Assembly (NCBI GenBank): GCA_001600355.1
Contig: BCJU01000003.1
Location: forward strand, 1,988,519 to 2,052,518
Reading direction: 5' to 3'
DNA length: 64,000 nt
Origin: Meira nashicola
Taxonomy: Eukaryota > Basidiomycota > Exobasidiomycetes > Exobasidiales > Brachybasidiaceae
This document shows positions 26,928 through 37,778 of the stretch, in pieces. The notes under the pieces are model-generated. The model did no database searches, was not told where the DNA came from, and saw only the letters and a program-made list of their open reading frames with translations. The stretch's first letter is position 1, and each line of letters opens with the position of its first letter. The position numbers and the translations under genes are program-made.

Positions 26928-29786
26928 ATGGACTCATCCGCTTATATTTTTGATCAAGATGCCTTTGGAATCGCACTCTCTTCTCCTGGATTGTGCTCGC
27001 CTGGTTTGATGGGTGATCAAGGTTGGTCGCCTTCTTCTTCAACACACTCGTTTTGTGACAATACATATGCAGAGGAACATGCTCCAACACAGCGAAGAGC
27101 ATGCTCAAAATCTGCTTCAAAAGATACACGTCGTCATACGTGGGCATGGCCAATGCCTCCTGTTCGCATTCCAGCCACAAGGCCTCTTTCGTTTGGTAAC
27201 AAATCGCGTGCATCTTCTGTCTCTTCGCCCAGGTTGGCAATGGATCGTGATGGAAGCAGCACCGGAAGTGTGAGCGGAAAGAGTGAATCAAGCGCAATCA
27301 CCCTTCCCGATGGAGTTTCTTTACCATTCTCACTAAGTCCAAGGCTTGCAATGACCGACAGATTTAATCAACAAAAGAGGCATGTTTCTGCACCAGGACC
27401 GACAATGTTCCTCGATTCAATTTTTGATCAAGAGATGGATGTCGTGGAGATCGTTGATGATCGCATGTTTGATGAATCTTTGCCTCTTATGCCTACTGAT
27501 TTAGCACGCAGACCTAGCGGATGGGAAGATGAAGAAAAGGTAAAGATGGACCGCTTACATGCAAGCTTTTCGCTCTTGGGCGTCGAAAGTGGTCCTCGCG
27601 CTGGACACTACTCATCATCATCATCATCTGTCAATAGCACACCCACAAGCGGTTCCAGCAACTCTCCTCGTGAAGTCGAAGATGGTCATTCTCCTACAGC
27701 AGGTCTTTGCTTATTACATATGGCCCTCTCTCCTGAACACAAAGCTCCAACATTAGCAGAGCAAATGGCTTTCGCAAGCGGTCTAGGTAACTTGTGTTCA
27801 TGGGCATCACCAATGAAGCAAACATATGCATCTTCTGATGATTATCTTCGAGTCCTTCAACGTCAACAGGAGAACTTTTATCTATCGCCAGAATCAGAGC
27901 ACTTGTTCTCCGATGAAGACAATCTACCCGTCTCAGATCAAGAGGATCGTAAACATGCTTCCCGACACATTCGACAACAAGTAGCAGCTTCTGCAGCCCT
28001 TTCGCGAAGTATGGACTCGTATCGTCAACCTTTCGAATATGAAAATTCACCTCGTCGAAACAGTACAGAGAGCTACACAGATGAAGAATACTATAGATCT
28101 GAAAGTCCAGAAGAAACATTGAGAAGAGAGAATTTCATGAAAGCATCTGCTAATTCAGGACAAAGCATCGGCTTTCATTCTGCAATCTCAGCAAGCAGTA
28201 GTCCAATTTTGCATGGTGCTCTTTCTGCTACAACATTTGACAGTGTTACTGTTGCATCTTCTACAGTGGCTTCTTCTATAACTGGTTCACAAGTGTCGGA
28301 TATTGCTTCTCCATCTACGTGTCCTTCTTCATTACCGGAGAGCATGTCAACTACGCCAACAATGGTAAAAGGAAGCCATGTCAACACAGTGTCTCCCATT
28401 CTAGCCGATGAATTTGCTTATTTGGCGCACAATGATGCTTTCTTGGCTTCAACAATGCCAGATGGGTATTCGATCATGCATACAGCCGCGAAATCCCATT
28501 GGCCTGATGCAAATGGTTTCAATGGAAACACTTTGAGCCCTTGTTTGACCACGCCAGAATTGGGAATGACAGACATTCCTTCACCTTTGGCTTTGGTTCC
28601 TTCACCTTGCATGGAATTGAGCAGTGTAGAGCCAATGCATGACAATTTCGATGATTCCCGAGACGAAACTTTTAGATTGGAATTGCCTATGTCTCAATCA
28701 ACAACATCCATCTTGGAGAGACCACGTCCAATCCCAAGCAGCTCTTCGAGTTCTTTCTTTGCGCAATGTGACGTAGTACATCAACGCATTATGGCATCAA
28801 GGATGAAAAGGGCAAGCATTGTTTCACAAAAAGCTTCCATCGAACTATCACCTGACGCTCTCGAAAACCAAGAAGGCGAAGATGGAGACGAATCGATCGG
28901 TCAAATCTCATTCGATGCCAGTCGACCTTTTATTCCAAATCGCAAGGCTAGTCTAGAGATGGGCGCCCTTTTATCCCCCAACAAGATGGGCCCTAGCATC
29001 TCTTTCAAAGATGAACCACATCCACGTAACCTTGTACAAAACTTTGTTGCCAAGAATGAACATCCAGGAATGAGGTCAAGCATGTCTACCGGCTCTTTAG
29101 GTCCAAAAGCACTTTCTCAAGTTCGCGAAGCATGTAGGTTAAAGGCAAAATATCTGCGAAACGGTCAATGGGTAACAGAAAATGCGCCACCTGTTCCAAG
29201 AGTGCCAAAAGAGCTGAAAGTAAGACCCGATTTGAGAACAGCTTCATCCGAACCAATCAAATCCATCCCAAAAGCTATTCTGCCAAGTACCACAATGACA
29301 CCCAAACCGGTAAAGATGATGAATGGTTCGCCAATCAAACAGATGTCAAAATCGGCCTCAACAAATAATGTTGAACAAATTCGAATGCCAACATTATTTG
29401 TCGCAAGAACGCCAAGTCAACGTAAACGTGGTCAAACTGGTATTCCGGCTACGGAACCTAGTAATCTCGCAATGGCAAAATTGGGTTTCAAGGTTGATAC
29501 TCCAACACGCTTTTCAACCGTTCGTGCTCTTTCAGGTCAACAATCTCATCCGTTAAGAAAACAAAGTCTCTCTAGCATGGATATTTCTACTGATTCTATG
29601 GAACCTTATTTGGCAATGCAACATGAAAATAACGGCAGCGCTAATTCATCAACCACATCTTTGCTAGATCATGATTTACAAGTAGCCGCTGAATTACAAA
29701 ATAGCGTTCAAGGAGGAATGCCAAAAGGTTTTATTCTCGTCGTTGAAGAAAAGCAAACATTTGTTTCAAACCTCCTTGTCGCTTGA
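26928..29786 (+). CDS. large Ser-rich disordered protein of unknown function
   Basis: Single exon, 952 residues from an ATG in good context (ACAAAATGG). Most of the protein is Ser/Pro/Thr-rich and disordered. It contains many SP and SxxS sites and strings such as SGSSNSPREVEDG and SLPFSLSPRLAM. The most ordered-looking part is near residues 725-770 (SQVREACRLKAKYLRNGQW, then VPRVPKELKVRPDL). No DNA-binding, kinase or membrane motif is seen. Numerous potential phosphorylation sites suggest a regulatory or scaffolding protein, which is inference from composition. I do not recognise the family. Confidence 0.85.
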   Translation: MDSSAYIFDQDAFGIALSSPGLCSPGLMGDQGWSPSSSTHSFCDNTYAEEHAPTQRRACSKSASKDTRRHTWAWPMPPVRIPATRPLSFGNKSRASSVSSPRLAMDRDGSSTGSVSGKSESSAITLPDGVSLPFSLSPRLAMTDRFNQQKRHVSAPGPTMFLDSIFDQEMDVVEIVDDRMFDESLPLMPTDLARRPSGWEDEEKVKMDRLHASFSLLGVESGPRAGHYSSSSSSVNSTPTSGSSNSPREVEDGHSPTAGLCLLHMALSPEHKAPTLAEQMAFASGLGNLCSWASPMKQTYASSDDYLRVLQRQQENFYLSPESEHLFSDEDNLPVSDQEDRKHASRHIRQQVAASAALSRSMDSYRQPFEYENSPRRNSTESYTDEEYYRSESPEETLRRENFMKASANSGQSIGFHSAISASSSPILHGALSATTFDSVTVASSTVASSITGSQVSDIASPSTCPSSLPESMSTTPTMVKGSHVNTVSPILADEFAYLAHNDAFLASTMPDGYSIMHTAAKSHWPDANGFNGNTLSPCLTTPELGMTDIPSPLALVPSPCMELSSVEPMHDNFDDSRDETFRLELPMSQSTTSILERPRPIPSSSSSSFFAQCDVVHQRIMASRMKRASIVSQKASIELSPDALENQEGEDGDESIGQISFDASRPFIPNRKASLEMGALLSPNKMGPSISFKDEPHPRNLVQNFVAKNEHPGMRSSMSTGSLGPKALSQVREACRLKAKYLRNGQWVTENAPPVPRVPKELKVRPDLRTASSEPIKSIPKAILPSTTMTPKPVKMMNGSPIKQMSKSASTNNVEQIRMPTLFVARTPSQRKRGQTGIPATEPSNLAMAKLGFKVDTPTRFSTVRALSGQQSHPLRKQSLSSMDISTDSMEPYLAMQHENNGSANSSTTSLLDHDLQVAAELQNSVQGGMPKGFILVVEEKQTFVSNLLVA

Positions 29787-30222
29787 GCTTGTATTGTCTA
29801 ATGAGCAAATGTACATGTATTCCTAAATTTCGACCGATCTCATAATGAATTCTTTTTTCCCTTCAAAGCCGATTGTGCAAATCACCGTGACAATTCGGGC
29901 AGAATGAACATAGACTGATGTGTATCTAGACTCTTGCTTAACACTATCCTCACCCACAGACGCAGACCACACCTTAAGATTATGAGATCGTATGAAATTT
30001 GTGCGATGGCTAAATTCTACATAGATTGAATCAATGCATATCTCACCACCACAGCTCATGGCCGTCAAAAGAGACTTCTAAGGTAAAAATAGAACTTGGA
30101 ATTTTGTGATCAAAATCGGGAAACATAACATTATTTCGCACATTTGCAAAAAAAAGATTGACTACGTTGTATGATATTTGGTCTTTTTTCGTCATTCAGT
30201 CGGTCTTTGCTGAGAAAGCTGT
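29787..30222. other. intergenic between convergent genes
   Basis: This 436-bp gap lies between the stop of the Ser-rich gene (plus) and the stop of the ADP/ATP carrier (minus). It must contain both 3' untranslated regions. No gene seen. Confidence 0.45.
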
Positions 30223-31442
30223 TTAACCGCTACCTCCCTTGTAGACCTTACCGAACATCAATTCTTGCAATTTGTCGTAACCGGACAACACACCGGCACC
30301 GGCAATACCACGCAAGATGTTGGCACCTGCACCCTTGAAGAGGGATTTGACACCTTCCTTGGCGATGATGGCTTGACCAGCGTGCATCATGTTGCGGTAA
30401 TGTGGTCCAGTACCACCACTTGTCATCATCATACGACGACGGATAGTGTCCAAAGGATAAGAAGCCAAACCGGAACCAGTTGTAACAGCCCAACCCAACA
30501 AGAAGGAAGCCAAGAAGTTTCCTTCGAGAGGACCAGTGAGCAAGACGGGTTTGAGGGAGTCGTACATTCCGAAGTAAAGACCACGGTAAACAACGATACC
30601 AACAACGGATGGAACGAAACCACGGTACAAACCAGCGATACCATCAGTAGCAAGGGTCTTTCTGTAAACATCGACCAAACCGTTGAATTGACGTTCACCT
30701 CCTCCCTTGGAAGCAGATTTGGCATCGTTAGCCAAACGGGTACGGGCGTAATCCAAAGAGTAAACGAACAAAAGAGAGGTTGCACCAGCGGCACCACCGG
30801 AAGCCAAGTTGGCACCCAATTGCTTGATGTAAGGGTCAGACTTGGGGACCTTGAACAATGACTTGAAGAAATCTTTGAAGGCAAAGTTCAAAGCTTGGGT
30901 GGGGAAGTAACGGATAACGTTTGCGGTGTTACCACGCCACAGGGAGACCAAACCTTCTTGTTGGTAGGTACGTGCGAAACAGTCACCGATACCCTTGTAT
31001 GGAGTAGACAAACGACCTTGTTTGATCATTTCATCTTGGTTTTGGATCAAAAGTTTGACACGTTCGATGGGGGCAGCAGCAGTCTTGGAGACAGCGGCGG
31101 AAATACCACCCATCAAGAAATCACCGGCGAAACCGGAGAGGTTCTTGGTTCCATGCTTGGAAGGGTCTGCACCCGCACCGCCTGAACCAGCCGACTAGAT
31201 TGTCAAAAGGAAAAAGAAGCATACAGTTAGAATCACAGTTAAGGAAAAGCAGGTAATTGTGAGATAATCTACGGCGAATTGAAAAAGTGCGGGAATGATA
31301 TAGATATCGAGCAGATATAGTATTTTTTATTCTATGATAGCCAAAGAGCGTAAAAACATACTTCTTTGTCCGCTATCTCACATCTTTCACTTTTTCAAAC
31401 TTTCGCCAAAGATGGAGATTTGTTAGAAAGAATACTCACCAT
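30223..31442 (-). CDS. AAC: mitochondrial ADP/ATP carrier (2 exons, first exon = ATG)
   Basis: Exons are 31440-31442 (just the ATG) and 30223-31194; the 245-nt intron begins GTGAGTATTC and ends ATCTAG. The product is 324 residues and starts [19 protein letters not shown]. It is the inner-membrane exchanger of ADP and ATP. Three mitochondrial-carrier repeats are visible with the signature P-x-D/E-x-x-[47 protein letters not shown] is diagnostic for ADP/ATP carriers. The small N-terminal Gly/Ala/Ser extension is typical of fungal AACs. Strong codon bias indicates high expression. A search for ATG only within the large open frame would place the start in the first helix and lose about 27 residues. 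Confidence 0.95.
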
Positions 31443-32819
31443 TTTTATACGGAATTCGATCTACGAGAAATCGAGAGGTAGAGGTGAATATATGTAGTAC
31501 AAGGGAACGTCAAAAGTGCTACAAAGAAGCAAATTAGACGAAAAAAAATCCCAGGGAAATGAGTGGTGATGATGAAGGGAAGGAGAAAAGCAACACCGAA
31601 AGGCTTGTGATTGAAATACGCTTTCCCCCAAGCGAAGAAGAAAAAAAATCACAGCGTGCGCCTTTGCATGTGCGCACGCAACTTCTAAGTATATAAAATT
31701 GGGCGCAGGCGCTGCTTCATAAAAATTGGGCGAATGGTCTGCTTAAAATTGTAGATCGACCTAGTTTCTTCCAAGATAACATTTTCCTTCTTAAAATACT
31801 GCGCGCATGGGCGAAAAAATTATCGGCCTACTACGGGAGAAGATGAGCCATCGGCGTGTAATTTTCAGGCTCGAGTTGCGCCGGTAGGTTTGGGCAAATA
31901 CGTATACCAATAGGTTAAGTATCGGATTGAATAACGCGGAGTGTGTAGAACGCTAAAGTGCCAATCCAAAGAAAAGAAAAATGGCAAACTCTTGTGTGCT
32001 GGCGTTTGCATGTGATTAATTCGATTACGCACTTTTGTGAACCGGTAACTACCGTTGCTTCCTGTTGGTTAAGACATTTAACATTTTACCTTTTTCGACA
32101 TTTTTGAATTTTCTTGTCTGGGCTTCGACTAAAAAGAAATACCTCAGCCTTATTAAATTTTGTTATTAATCGGGGTAAAGTCACTCCAGGGCGTGGAAGT
32201 TTGTTCCCGGCGTAAGAGGCATTCGGCTAAATGAGTATGCAGGGCATATGTACTTTTCCGACTTATTCCATCAGAAAAGGGAAAGCGACTCCGATAACGG
32301 AATAACCCTTCAGAAGACTTGTAAACTAGAATATTTCTCGCAGGCCAAGCATGTATGTAGAGACACGTGAGATGTACCTCGATGAAATGCCAAAAAATCT
32401 GTTTGAGAATATTATTTTCCCTGATAGCTGATCGCTAGCGTATCCTTATTGAGGGTGAAGCGATTATGTCATCTCATGTCGCAGCGCGTGAGCAAGGCCA
32501 ATTTTTTCCGCAAATGCTTGGACTTGAACGGGTCTGCCAATCCATGCGTGTATTTTTTTTTTTGACCGGTTCTTCTTAAAAAAGTGTTAAACGAGGAAAA
32601 ATAAGTACAGGAATTGTGCCGAGGAGGATTTTTACCAATCAATGCATTGATTCGATTCTTTTAGTCATTCATGGAAACAGCTTCCGCTCACTTTTCTCGT
32701 AATCTTTTCTAAGGGCATTCTAAACTGCTTTTCATCATCGAAGCACAAAGCAAAGTGGGAAGAGAGGATTTGTGATTGATCCTCTTCTCCACTTACAGCT
32801 TTTTGTCAAGTCTCGCATC
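31443..32819. promoter_or_regulatory. long divergent upstream region of AAC and CLU1
   Basis: About 1.38 kb between divergent starts. The part near AAC (31640-31830) is GC-richer with GCGC and GTGCGC elements (for example TGCATGTGCGCACGCAAC). T-runs and pyrimidine tracts occur near 32550 and 32700-32790, before CLU1. No open frame looks protein-like. A B-box-like GTTCAAGTC on the minus strand near 32535 does not belong to a tRNA fold. Confidence 0.45.
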
Positions 32820-35800
32820 ATGTCAGACTCTGTTCCACAACAAGATACAGTCAAAGAAGCTGTCATTTCTAATGGTCAAGAAGTAGATGTCTTGGCCCAA
32901 AATGGTACGGAAGAGGAGGTAGCAGCCATCGATCCTGAGGTGCAACCGTTCGAATTATCTTTACACCTTCCAGCTCGTCCACTTTTACCAGCAAATAGCG
33001 TTAATGCTGGCTTACCCGAAACTCCAAATCCGCTCAAGGTAGCCGTCACTCCACAAGAGTCTTTGAACGAACTCAGAATAACGATTACTGACAGTCCAGA
33101 AGGGTATTGGCTTGGTGCCTTTTGCTTCCGTCGTCCTGCTTCATCTGATGGAAAGGCAAAAGTGAACGGAGGATCAGGTTCTTCTTCTCAAAATGCTTTA
33201 TTGGGTGAACGAGTGGACGAATGGACAGAATTGAAGGAGATCTTCAAAGACGTACCTTTGGACAAACGGGAATTGTACGTAGCTCATGTCGCATACAATG
33301 AAGCTGAATCTCGTGCTCACGTACAACGGCTCCGCGAATTGCTTTCGGGTGGACAAGCCGACCCTTCTTCGATCGGCATCGATGGCGGTTTCAGCGTACA
33401 AGATGCAGTGAAAAACGAAGAATTATGGTTTAACGAACAAAAAGCATCAGAAAGTGTATCAAGCAAAAATGCAAGCTCAGCTAAAAAGGGTGGTAAACAT
33501 CAAAAGCAATCATCCGAGCAAGAACAAGAGCAAAAGAAGGAATTGTTTGAAGATTTCTCTTCATGGAAAAATGACGATATCACCCAATTGATCCCTAAAC
33601 AAGCTCGTGCCGAACGTATCTTCCCCCAATGTCTTCGCAACCTCAGCATCGCCTCTTGGTCTCCGCCACCACATCATCTTCGTTTGCAAGGCCATCACTT
33701 CTATCTGCACATTATTACACTGGAAGGAGAGAATTTGTTCATTACTGCATGCAGCCAAGGCTTCTACGTCAATCGATCCACCGTGCATAGATTTGAGCAT
33801 CAACCTAGATCAGGATCAAATGGAGACGCATATGCCTCTTCATCGCTCTTCGATGTCTTATGTGCTGCCTCGCCTTTGTTCTTGGCAAACTTTGCAAAGC
33901 TCTTCCAAGATCCCATATCTCAACGTGACTATTTTGCCGTCGTTCCAATTAGCAACTGCATTCAAGCTCATCCTTGGCTTGCACGTCAATTGCAACATTC
34001 TGTTGACCCTCTCCGTGTTCAAAGTGCTTACTTGCTTACAGGTGCCACTTCTGCTGATACGCTAGACGGAACAAGAGATTGGAATGACGAGATTCAATCT
34101 ACCAGAGAATTACCAAGATCATCTCTGCAAGAACGATTGATGCGTGATCGTGTCTTGAATCGTGTTTATGCGGAATTCACTTTGGCTGCCGTACGTGCCG
34201 TACCTCGTGTTGCTGCTGGAGAAGTTCAAGCAATGAACCCGATGGACAAAAGTGATGCACAAATGTTTATCGTTAACAATCTTTTCATCAGTAAAGGTGT
34301 TGATGGTGTGGACTTGTACCCTCACATGGGCGGTGATGAAGCTGCACATGTTGCCGTTAGCAAAGACGTTCAAGGCATCCGATGCTTGAACAACCTGGAT
34401 GTCGAAGGCGTTTGTTTGCTTGGAACAGTGGTCATCGACTGGATGGGTGAAAGATGGGTCGCACAAAGTGTTGTTCCTGGTCTATTCAGACGAAGAGATG
34501 ATGAAGTGGATGAAGAAGGCAACCCTGTGCCAGCAGCAGAGGATAGCAAGGAAGATACACAAGTCGTTTACGGCGGTGTGGAGGGACCTGAAGTGATCAA
34601 AGATGATGCATCGTTCCATGCTCTCTTTGGCAAGGTTGCCAAGTCACTTCACTTGGCACAACACGATGTTGCTGATGCAGAAAAGAAGGACCATAACCTT
34701 TGGTTGAGTGTTGATTCTAAGGGCCTCCGAGGTGCTGATGGTCGCAAATATGCTCTGGATTTAGCACGCTTGAACCCTGTAGACATCACTTGGCTAGAAG
34801 AAGACATCAAAGGCAAGATCATCTCAGGACAAGGTGGTCCAGAAGCAGAAGCTAATGAGAACGAATCATACCCTCACCGTATGACACTCTTACGTCAAGA
34901 ATTACTGGAAATTTATTGGGATCATGAGTTACGCATTTGGGCTCAAGCAGAACTTGCTGCAAAATCCAAAAACGCAGAAAAAGAGGGCGACGAATCTGAA
35001 AAGCAAGAAGATAAAGAACCTGAGCGATTGGATGCTAGCCAATTTAAGCTTGCTTTCAACCCTGATGCGTTTGTCGAATTCAAGCCTGCAGAGGCAGATG
35101 CCGAAAAACAGATCGAAGCCAGACCGACTGTGCTCGTCAATGATGAGCAAGATCCCACCGTGGCGGCCGTTCGTAACGCAAGCAAGTTCTTACGTGAACG
35201 TGCTCTGCCACGATTGGTCACAGATGTCGCCATTGGTACACATACCACCCAAGATGGTCGTTCGCTCACACGTCAAATGCATGCTCGTGGTATCAATATT
35301 CGTTATCTCGGTCACTTAGCTCATTTGACGATGCCATCTCAGAGACATCTTCTCAACAAGGAATTATTGGATCGTGCAGGTCCTGGTGTCGAAGGATTCT
35401 TGCTACCATTCCGTCGAGTCGTAATTCAAGAAATGGTTGTCCGAGCTGCCAAACGTATTTTACGCAAATTTTTGCGTCAATCCGAACAAGGCTCTTCGGG
35501 CAATGTGATTTCACATTTCTTGAATTGCTTGATTGGGGATCGCGTTCAATCTTCGCCCTCGCCGGAATATACACCTTCACCATTTGCTGGACAGGATGAA
35601 GCGGCTCCAGAATGGACACTTTTGACTCCTGCTTCCTTGCACGAATCGATTCAACATGCAGTTCGCCTTCGTTTCCGTTTCGATTTGCCAAACGAATATT
35701 TCACCCAACAAATTCAACGCCCTCAAGTTTTGCGTGAAATCTGTTTGAGATGCGGTATTCAATTGAAATTACGACAATACATTTTGGAGCCACAAGCTTC

Positions 35801-37106
35801 ATCGAATGGCGCAATTGAGGCCAACGGACACACTTCTGGTGGTGAAGACTCTCCTGTTGAATCGCAATCAGCTCAGACCAAGGTGTCTTCAGGTGGTAAA
35901 AAGAAAAAACAAAAGTCTGTTGAGAAAGATGCAAAAACAAACACACAAATTGCCTCTTTTAACCCTGAGGATATTTTGAATCTAGTTCCAATTTTGAAAG
36001 AATCAACACCTCGTAGCTCTTTGGCCGATGAAGCTTTCGAAGCAGGTCGTGTTTCAATTAGTCGTGGAGATCGTCCTTTGGGTATCGATTTGATGACTGA
36101 AGGTGTTTCTTTCCATGAGCAAATTTATGGATTGGTGCATCCAGAGACTGGAAGATGCTATAGCACATTCGCAACCGTTTTGCATCATTATGCTACCGTC
36201 TTGGCAGTTGAACAAGCGGAGAAGCAACGTGAGGCAGAAGAAGGTGTCGAAATCCCACCCTCAGAACTTAGCGAACAATTATCAGTGGCCAACGCTTTAC
36301 GTTATCAAAGACAAGCTGTCACTGTTAGCGAGCGAACGTTGGGTTTGGATCATGCTGAAACTATTGCTCAGTATGTCAACTTGGCAGTCTTGGAACGATT
36401 GGAAGGCAATGTTGATGCATCTTTGCGTTGTCAACAAAGATTATTACAATTATTGGAGTTGGTGCACGGTAACGATCATGCAGAAGTGATTAATGCATTG
36501 AATAATGTCGCATTAACATTGCAAAACGCAAGAATGTTTGAAAAGAGTTTAACTGTTTATCAAGCAAGTCATGATATGGCTGTTCGAATGTATGGAAAGG
36601 ATAGTATCAATACCGCTTGTTTGGCACATGAATTGAGTCAAGCATACACCTTGGTCACCGATTTGAAAAAAGCAATTGAAATTGAAAAGGAGGCCAATAA
36701 GATCTTTGAACAAAGATTGGGTAAAGAAGATAACATGACGAAAGAGAGTACAACTTTGCTCAACAATCTTGCAGCAAGTGCTGTAAGAATGGCAAAGATG
36801 GACGCTCGTCAGAAAGAGATGACTCGATTAGGATTGACAAATCAAGGTAATCGTGTACAAAGTGCTGCTCGTCAATTAGGTTCTGCAAGTGCTGCTAACG
36901 GTATCTCATCCGCTACTGCTGCATCATCTAAAATTGAAGCAACATCTTCACAAAAAGCTCTGCCTGATCTTTCCAATAAAAGTCTTGATGACTTAGTTAA
37001 ATTTATTCAAGGTCCTTCTACTGGATCTAGTGGTGGATCTGGAAATACTTCTTCCTCAGGAAGCAAAAAGAATAAAAGTGGAATGAAGAAATTAGGTCGG
37101 AAGTGA
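32820..37106 (+). CDS. CLU1: Clustered-mitochondria protein Clu1 (eIF3-associated)
   Basis: Single exon of 1428 residues; the ATG at 32820 (MSDSVPQQD) was chosen because the upstream extension begins at a GTG. Clu1/CluA/CLUH proteins bind mRNAs for mitochondrial proteins and control mitochondrial distribution; the yeast protein was also found with eIF3. The N-terminal region contains the beta-grasp and GSKIP-like parts, the CLU domain is around residues 330-620 (SSLFDVLCAASPLFLANF; NNLFISKGVDGVDLYPHMG), a central domain follows near 760-970, and TPR motifs lie at about 1090-1320 (HYATVLAVEQAEKQ, AQYVNLAVLERLEGN, ALNNVALTLQNARMFEKSL). The C-terminus is a Gly/Ser/Lys tail (GSKKNKSGMKKLGRK). Length is close to other Clu proteins (about 1270-1400). 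Confidence 0.95.
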   Translation: MSDSVPQQDTVKEAVISNGQEVDVLAQNGTEEEVAAIDPEVQPFELSLHLPARPLLPANSVNAGLPETPNPLKVAVTPQESLNELRITITDSPEGYWLGAFCFRRPASSDGKAKVNGGSGSSSQNALLGERVDEWTELKEIFKDVPLDKRELYVAHVAYNEAESRAHVQRLRELLSGGQADPSSIGIDGGFSVQDAVKNEELWFNEQKASESVSSKNASSAKKGGKHQKQSSEQEQEQKKELFEDFSSWKNDDITQLIPKQARAERIFPQCLRNLSIASWSPPPHHLRLQGHHFYLHIITLEGENLFITACSQGFYVNRSTVHRFEHQPRSGSNGDAYASSSLFDVLCAASPLFLANFAKLFQDPISQRDYFAVVPISNCIQAHPWLARQLQHSVDPLRVQSAYLLTGATSADTLDGTRDWNDEIQSTRELPRSSLQERLMRDRVLNRVYAEFTLAAVRAVPRVAAGEVQAMNPMDKSDAQMFIVNNLFISKGVDGVDLYPHMGGDEAAHVAVSKDVQGIRCLNNLDVEGVCLLGTVVIDWMGERWVAQSVVPGLFRRRDDEVDEEGNPVPAAEDSKEDTQVVYGGVEGPEVIKDDASFHALFGKVAKSLHLAQHDVADAEKKDHNLWLSVDSKGLRGADGRKYALDLARLNPVDITWLEEDIKGKIISGQGGPEAEANENESYPHRMTLLRQELLEIYWDHELRIWAQAELAAKSKNAEKEGDESEKQEDKEPERLDASQFKLAFNPDAFVEFKPAEADAEKQIEARPTVLVNDEQDPTVAAVRNASKFLRERALPRLVTDVAIGTHTTQDGRSLTRQMHARGINIRYLGHLAHLTMPSQRHLLNKELLDRAGPGVEGFLLPFRRVVIQEMVVRAAKRILRKFLRQSEQGSSGNVISHFLNCLIGDRVQSSPSPEYTPSPFAGQDEAAPEWTLLTPASLHESIQHAVRLRFRFDLPNEYFTQQIQRPQVLREICLRCGIQLKLRQYILEPQASSNGAIEANGHTSGGEDSPVESQSAQTKVSSGGKKKKQKSVEKDAKTNTQIASFNPEDILNLVPILKESTPRSSLADEAFEAGRVSISRGDRPLGIDLMTEGVSFHEQIYGLVHPETGRCYSTFATVLHHYATVLAVEQAEKQREAEEGVEIPPSELSEQLSVANALRYQRQAVTVSERTLGLDHAETIAQYVNLAVLERLEGNVDASLRCQQRLLQLLELVHGNDHAEVINALNNVALTLQNARMFEKSLTVYQASHDMAVRMYGKDSINTACLAHELSQAYTLVTDLKKAIEIEKEANKIFEQRLGKEDNMTKESTTLLNNLAASAVRMAKMDARQKEMTRLGLTNQGNRVQSAARQLGSASAANGISSATAASSKIEATSSQKALPDLSNKSLDDLVKFIQGPSTGSSGGSGNTSSSGSKKNKSGMKKLGRK

Positions 37107-37312
37107 ACATATTCCATACTTCCGCCGCACATAAATACAATTGTCTTTTTAACTACATACACCTACTATTATCACCGCTCTTTCATTGCCTGGTATACAT
37201 TATCAAAAAATAATCAAATTTGTACGATCATGATCGAAATATGGCAGAGTGTTTGTGTGAATTAAAAAGAAAAGGTGGACATGCAAAAGATTGTTGATTC
37301 AAATACTATGGC

Positions 37313-37323
37313 AAAAAGAAAAA
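37313..37323 (-). terminator. Pol III T-run terminator of the 5S gene
   Basis: On the minus strand two runs of five Ts directly follow the 5S 3' end (…CTATTTTTCTTTTTG), as expected for RNA polymerase III termination. Confidence 0.75.
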
Positions 37324-37326
37324 TAG

Positions 37327-37444
37327 AACTGCAGCACCCAGGATTCCCGCGTGGTCCCCCACCGCAGTACTGACTAGGCGATACCGTGCTTGACTTCGCA
37401 GATCGGACGGGATGCGGTACTTTCACGGTTCTATGGCCGCAGAT
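37327..37444 (-). rRNA. 5S ribosomal RNA
   Basis: About 118 nt on the minus strand match the basidiomycete-type 5S rRNA: GCGGCCATAGAACC at the 5' end, CGCATCCCGTCCGATCTGCG and GAAGTCAAGCACGG in the loop A/helix III region, and GGTGGGGGACCACGCGGGAA plus TCCTGGGTGCTGCAG at the 3' end. The ends pair as helix I (CTGCGGC with GTGCTGCAG) and two T5 runs follow. The internal promoter region is intact. The gene stands alone between CLU1 and the phospholipase gene, outside any rDNA unit, so 5S genes are dispersed at least in part in this genome. End positions are accurate to one or two bases. Confidence 0.95.
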
Positions 37445-37778
37445 ATTCTGCTTTTGTTACTGTCAAATTATAAACGCGTCAAATTAAACAAAATGCGTAA
37501 ATTTATCAAGGCACAAGGCGTGCAGTGCATAAGGGCTGTGCACTAAAGCACTCCACAAAATAAATAAAAATTAAACGCAATTCACTTTAAAAAGTGTTTA
37601 TTGCGTTCATCATAACTTCAGCCAAATCACGGACCACATTCACAGCCTTCTGAAAGGTACATTGTATCACACATACCAAGGCGCTGAAACGACATTGAGA
37701 GGAAAAGAGAAAGAGAGGAAATGACTTCACTCTCAACTTCATACTCCTCTGAAAGGTGATCGATCACTTTTTTTGACT
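37445..37778. promoter_or_regulatory. upstream region of the phospholipase C gene
   Basis: Between the 5S gene and the PLC start. It contains the long hairpin at 37574-37607 and two copies of GTCAAATTA (about 37460 and 37478). The reading frame upstream of the ATG begins only with a TTG. Confidence 0.45.
37574..37607. repeat. interrupted palindrome, 14 bp per arm
   Basis: The left arm is AACGCAAT, then T, then CACTTT. The centre is AA. The right arm is AAAGTG, then TTT, then ATTGCGTT. All 14 arm bases pair, with a 1-versus-3-base internal loop. It lies about 170 bp before the PLC start codon and 130 bp beyond the 5S gene's 5' end. It could be a dimeric regulator site or the relic of a small inverted-repeat element. 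Confidence 0.6.

Noticed and set aside
32500..32560. tRNA gene suggested by a B-box-like GTTCAAGTC on the minus strand
   Set aside because: The T-stem does not pair beyond the first base pair, and no acceptor or anticodon arms are present. A similar GTTCAAATC near 26238 on the plus strand fails in the same way.
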